From: Bradyrhizobium erythrophlei
Lineage (GTDB): Bacteria > Pseudomonadota > Alphaproteobacteria > Rhizobiales > Xanthobacteraceae
DNA length: 64,000 nt
Assembly: GCF_900129425.1 (NCBI RefSeq)
Contig: NZ_LT670817.1
Location: 8,708,001-8,772,000, forward strand
Direction of reading: 5' to 3'
In this document: piece by piece, positions 61,890 through 64,000 of the stretch
Numbering within the stretch: the stretch's first letter is position 1
How the letters are laid out: each line of letters begins with the position of its first letter
Translations under genes and position numbers: made by a program
The notes under the pieces: generated by a model
What the model was told of the DNA's origin: nothing
Seen by the model: the letters and a program-made list of their open reading frames with translations, nothing else
Database searches by the model: none

Positions 61890-61917
61890 GGCCCCAGCGC
61901 GGGGGGAGCTGGGGCCG
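61890..61917 (-). terminator. Strong hairpin, terminator candidate for the minus-strand small ORF
   Basis: CGGCCCCAGC and GCTGGGGCCG form a 10-bp stem. On the minus strand it is followed by TTTCATTT and lies 4 bases after the TAG of the small ORF at 61922. Confidence 0.6.
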
Positions 61918-61921
61918 AAGT

Positions 61922-61987
61922 CTAGATGTGCCGGGAGGGACGAATCCGGCACGACTCGAATATGGGTTTGCAATCCACGGCCACCAT
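61922..61987 (-). CDS. Candidate 21-residue small protein
   Basis: A minus-strand ATG at 61987 follows AAAAAGGAATTTA, a good ribosome binding site. It opens 21 codons with three basic arginines and two cysteines (MVAVDCKPIFESCRIRPSRH then I) before TAG. A 10-bp terminator-like hairpin begins 4 bases later. The ribosome binding site and ATG lie in the loop of a GGCCAC/GTGGCC stem, so translation could be controlled by folding. The length is too short for similarity arguments. Confidence 0.35.
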   Translation of the reverse strand: MVAVDCKPIFESCRIRPSRHI

Positions 61988-62018
61988 TAAATTCCTTTTT
62001 AGAGTGGCCTTTTTTAAA
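61979..62018 (+). terminator. Hairpin with T-run on the + strand
   Basis: GGCCAC, a 19-base AT-rich loop, GTGGCC, then TTTTTT. Read rightward it could end transcription from the small membrane-protein gene. Read leftward its loop carries the start of the minus-strand small ORF. Confidence 0.5.
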
Positions 62019-62065
62019 ACCGCGAGGGCCAGCCCATGTGCGGCTCAGCAAACATGCGCGGGCCA

Positions 62066-62103
62066 CGAAAAAAGCCGCCCGGGCGCTACGCCGGACGGCT
62101 TTC
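62066..62103. terminator. Bidirectional intrinsic terminator
   Basis: AAAAAAGCCGCCCGG ... CCGGACGGCTTTCT, a stem with A-run on one side and T-run on the other. Confidence 0.75.
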
Positions 62104-62275
62104 TCATGCGGCTGCCGGCCCGGCACCTCCGGTTCCGCCGCATCTGGGTGCAATGCTGATGCAGCTTGGTTAACGCGGAGTTAATGCGCGGGCGGCCCCT
62201 GAAACCTTGCGTGATCTACGAACCGCATCGCCACGGGATCTATTGGTAAGGTGTAGCGGCGAGCTATCAGACTCC

Positions 62276-62354
62276 GTCATTCCGGGGCGCGCCTTAGCGC
62301 GAACCCGGAATCTCGAGATTCCGGGCTCGATGCTGCGCATCGCCCCGGAATGAC
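62276..62354. repeat. Dispersed palindromic repeat, family A copy 7
   Basis: GTCATTCCGGGGCGCGCCTT ... ATCGCCCCGGAATGAC with a perfect inner GAATCTCGAGATTC dyad. Confidence 0.9.
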
Positions 62355-62404
62355 GGCTTCAGCGGTCGAAAGAACTGCCCCGACCTATTTCTGATTTTCA
62401 GAAA

Positions 62405-62830
62405 CTATTCTTGACGCCTGGCCCAAATCACCTCTATATCCCCGGCCATCCTGTTCCACTCAGAGGGGCGTTTCGCGAACGTCACGGACGCGGGGCGGGG
62501 GGCGGTGGACGCGACGGCGCGCTTGACGGGCGATGCCAACGCGGACGGCGAAGACGTGTGGTCCTGACACCCCGACGCTGGTGTCAAGTCGGTGGAGGCA
62601 ACTCCGCCGGCGACGGTGGCAAGAAAGCCGATCACCGGGGAGAGCGCGGTATAAGCCGTAAACCATTGCGCGGGGAATGCCGGATGATTCCGGTGACTCG
62701 CTGTGAATACTCGTGTGCATACTTACTACCCATAGCGCACACGAGGCTGCGGGTGCATCGGGCGCCCGGCATTTCCCGCGCCCTCTGATTTCCGAGGGCG
62801 GAACGAGCAGGCCAAACCTCGCGCACAACA
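62405..62830 (-). repeat. ORF-like sequence repeated in rhizobial genomes (not accepted as a gene)
   Basis: The minus-strand frame at 62405-62635 reads LTPASGCQDHTSSPSALAS. That wording is recalled from many 'hypothetical' ORFs scattered through Bradyrhizobium genomes. It probably marks a dispersed repeat rather than a protein. This recollection was not checked. Confidence 0.4.
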
Positions 62831-62904
62831 TGCGGCGAGATCGCGGGACTGTGTTTGTTGATCTGACGAACGGGGCGAGGGAGCGCCCATCATGGACGTT
62901 GGTT

Positions 62905-62995
62905 GCTGTCATTGCCGGGCTTGACCCGGCAATCCATCCACTTCGCGAGATTCCTTTCAAGAGATAGATACGCGGGTCAAGCCCGCGTATGACGA
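62905..62995. repeat. Dispersed repeat, family E copy 3
   Basis: GTCATTGCCGGGCTTGACCC ... CGCGGGTCAAGCCCGCGTAT, an imperfect inverted repeat. Its conceptual translation (GLDPRIYLL) turns up in false frames. Confidence 0.65.
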
Positions 62996-63290
62996 CCGAA
63001 TATGTTGAGCGCGCGTTCGCGCGATCCGTTGGCTCGCAATGACGGTCCTGCTGTTTGAAAATTGAGTTCGGTTCACCTGTCCCCGCAAGCGGGGCGAGGT
63101 GAAGACCCAAAACGAGGCGCTGTTTGAAAATCAAATCCGCAACCGCCATCAACCGCCACCGTCTCGCCTTCGGCGAGACACGGTTGCGACGCATGACGAC
63201 CTTGGGTGGAGAGCATCCGCTGACCCACCCTGACCACGTACGGCGTCGGCATCTGTCGCTATGGCGCGGTAGCATCACGTTTTCCTGACA

Positions 63291-63306
63291 TGTGAAGCAG
63301 GTCACA
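63291..63306. promoter_or_regulatory. CRP-type operator TGTGA-N6-TCACA
   Basis: TGTGAAGCAGGTCACA matches the E. coli CRP half-sites exactly. A TCTATT -10-like hexamer at 63325-63330 would put the start of transcription near 63340, 41 bases from the operator centre, which is the class II activator position. Confidence 0.5.
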
Positions 63307-63360
63307 TCGAAATATCGCTATCGGTCTATTAGACGGTGCGAACCGCTATGGGAGGCACCC

Positions 63361-63621
63361 ATGTCGTCACGCGACCTGCAGAGCGAAACGAACCCCGGCA
63401 TCGACTGGCCGGGAATCCTTCGGACCTTGGTCGTCCAGATCATTGTGCTGCTCGCGCTGGCGGGCGCTGTGGTCGGCTATCTGAAATGGTCGTCCGATGT
63501 CAACGTGACGGAATTCATGGCCGCCAGCCAATCGTCGGCGCATGGCCCGACGCAACACCCGCTATTCTCAACTCCGGTCGAGACGGTCAGGGGACAGGGC
63601 CATTGCGATCGGAAAAGCTGA
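63361..63621 (+). CDS. Small single-pass membrane protein
   Basis: This 86-residue protein has a hydrophilic start (MSSRDLQSETNPGIDWPGI), one membrane helix (TLVVQIIVLLALAGAVVGYL) and a soluble tail with HGPTQHP. GGGAGG lies 5 bases before the ATG at 63361, which decides the start over the frame from 63292. The function is unknown. The CRP-type operator 55 bases upstream suggests regulation. Confidence 0.65.
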   Translation: MSSRDLQSETNPGIDWPGILRTLVVQIIVLLALAGAVVGYLKWSSDVNVTEFMAASQSSAHGPTQHPLFSTPVETVRGQGHCDRKS

Positions 63622-63698
63622 GCGCGGCTCGCGAATTGTGAACGGCACATCCGATCGGGAACCGGCGCCGTTTCATGGACGGTCTTGGTAGCGTCGCA

Positions 63699-63712
63699 TT
63701 GATTTAGTTCAA
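63699..63712. promoter_or_regulatory. FixK/FNR-like box TTGA-N6-TCAA
   Basis: TTGATTTAGTTCAA fits the FixK2 consensus TTGA/C-N6-T/GCAA. It lies 33 bases before the ATG of the zinc-ribbon gene, which is closer than usual for an activator. Confidence 0.4.
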
Positions 63713-63745
63713 TGGACGAATCGTCCCACGAGCCAAGTTGCTCCC

Positions 63746-63973
63746 ATGAAAATATCCGACTTTGCCTGTCCGTCCTGCGCGTCGTCCTATGAAGTGGCCG
63801 AATCGCTATCGGCGGAGGGAAGCCCCGGCCATGCCGAATGCACCGTCTGCGGCGCGGTCCTGGCATCCTGGCGAGAACCGAAGCTGAGAGCCTATCGGCT
63901 GGTGCTGTCGCCGGAACTCAAATATCCGCGGATTCCGGCGCCGCCGTCTCCGGTCCACTTTGAACCGGCCTGA
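63746..63973 (+). CDS. Small zinc-ribbon protein
   Basis: This 75-residue protein has two CxxC pairs, FACPSCASSYEV and AECTVCGAVLASW, separated by about 25 residues, the spacing of a zinc ribbon. It ends with a proline-rich tail (PRIPAPPSPVHFEPA). The DNA- or protein-binding role is unknown. It may be controlled by the FixK-like box upstream. The stop codon lies inside a terminator-like hairpin. Confidence 0.65.
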   Translation: MKISDFACPSCASSYEVAESLSAEGSPGHAECTVCGAVLASWREPKLRAYRLVLSPELKYPRIPAPPSPVHFEPA

Positions 63974-63988
63974 GTTCAGGCCGGTTCA
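63961..63988. terminator. 13-bp perfect hairpin overlapping the zinc-ribbon stop codon
   Basis: TGAACCGGCCTGA, a GT loop, TCAGGCCGGTTCA. The gene's TGA at 63971-63973 is in the left arm. It is followed by ACTTCAAAG rather than a strong T-run. Confidence 0.55.
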
Positions 63989-64000
63989 ACTTCAAAGCGG

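Larger units (their letters stand above)
61827..63360. other. 1.5-kb nearly gene-free region rich in hairpins and repeats
   Basis: In order it holds a hairpin at 61890-61917, a candidate 21-codon gene on the minus strand (61922-61987), a hairpin with a T-run (about 61979-62018) and a terminator at 62066-62103. These are followed by family-A copy 7, an ORF-like repeat (62405-62830) and a family-E copy (62905-62995). A CRP-like site lies at 63291-63306. The 281-codon minus frame at 62460-63305 reads through repeats and is rejected as a gene. Confidence 0.6.

Noticed and set aside
61922..61990. tRNA-Cys remnant on the minus strand (GATTGCAAACCC around a GCA anticodon)
   Set aside because: The anticodon stem does not pair properly and no D-arm, T-arm or acceptor can be built. 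The small-ORF reading is better.
62460..63305. 281-codon minus-strand frame
   Set aside because: It runs through a family-E repeat and an ORF-like repeat with low-complexity translation. No domain and no conserved start.

Overview
The window is high-GC chromosomal DNA of an alphaproteobacterium. The best fit is the Bradyrhizobium / Rhodopseudomonas group (Nitrobacteraceae). This rests on tandem glnK-amtB pairs, an rsmB - heparinase-like - purH block, a hemD - mitofilin-like - hemY block, a DUF1674 gene, and many copies of short intergenic palindromes beginning GTCATTCCGGGGCGC. The assignment comes from recalled gene-order knowledge and no database was searched.

Layout. 1-9.5 kb: a truncated membrane sensor, a PLP-homeostasis protein, an L,D-transpeptidase, a response regulator with a cyclic-nucleotide-binding partner, and a leftward run aminotransferase-ftsK-lolA with xth beyond it. 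9.6-13.6 kb: two consecutive glnK-amtB ammonium sensing and uptake units. 13.9-22.3 kb: tesB, a ubiquinone hydroxylase, an esterase, Trm112, a divergent TetR/membrane-protein pair, a CYTH-CHAD protein, a Lon-substrate-domain protein and a thioredoxin-TPR co-chaperone. 22.5-31.4 kb: tRNA-Gly and small metabolic genes, including a sorbosone-dehydrogenase-like protein next to a di-haem cytochrome c. 31.4-38.1 kb: an accessory stretch with two damaged genes, a frameshifted glutathione S-transferase and an MFS transporter with an in-frame stop, plus a gamma-glutamyltransferase. 38.1-57.7 kb: mostly conserved housekeeping (purH, rsmB, acs, topoisomerase IB, gpsA, tsaD, hemD, hemY).

The most unusual region is 57.8-61.5 kb. 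The last 15 bases of a tRNA-Thr(CGU) gene and its flank are repeated exactly 3.6 kb downstream. Between the two copies lies essentially one gene, a 1029-residue protein with an N-terminal PD-(D/E)XK nuclease-like domain, a P-loop (STAND-like) NTPase core and a long helical C-terminus. This looks like a single-gene defence island in a tRNA attachment site, with no integrase visible. From 61.8 to 63.4 kb the DNA is nearly gene-free. It holds dispersed repeats, strong hairpins, a candidate 21-codon gene and two small genes with possible CRP/FNR-type operators.

At least five families of dispersed intergenic repeats are present, and several falsely extend open reading frames. Start codons were moved inward from the longest frame wherever a repeat, a ribosome binding site or the family N-terminus argued for it.
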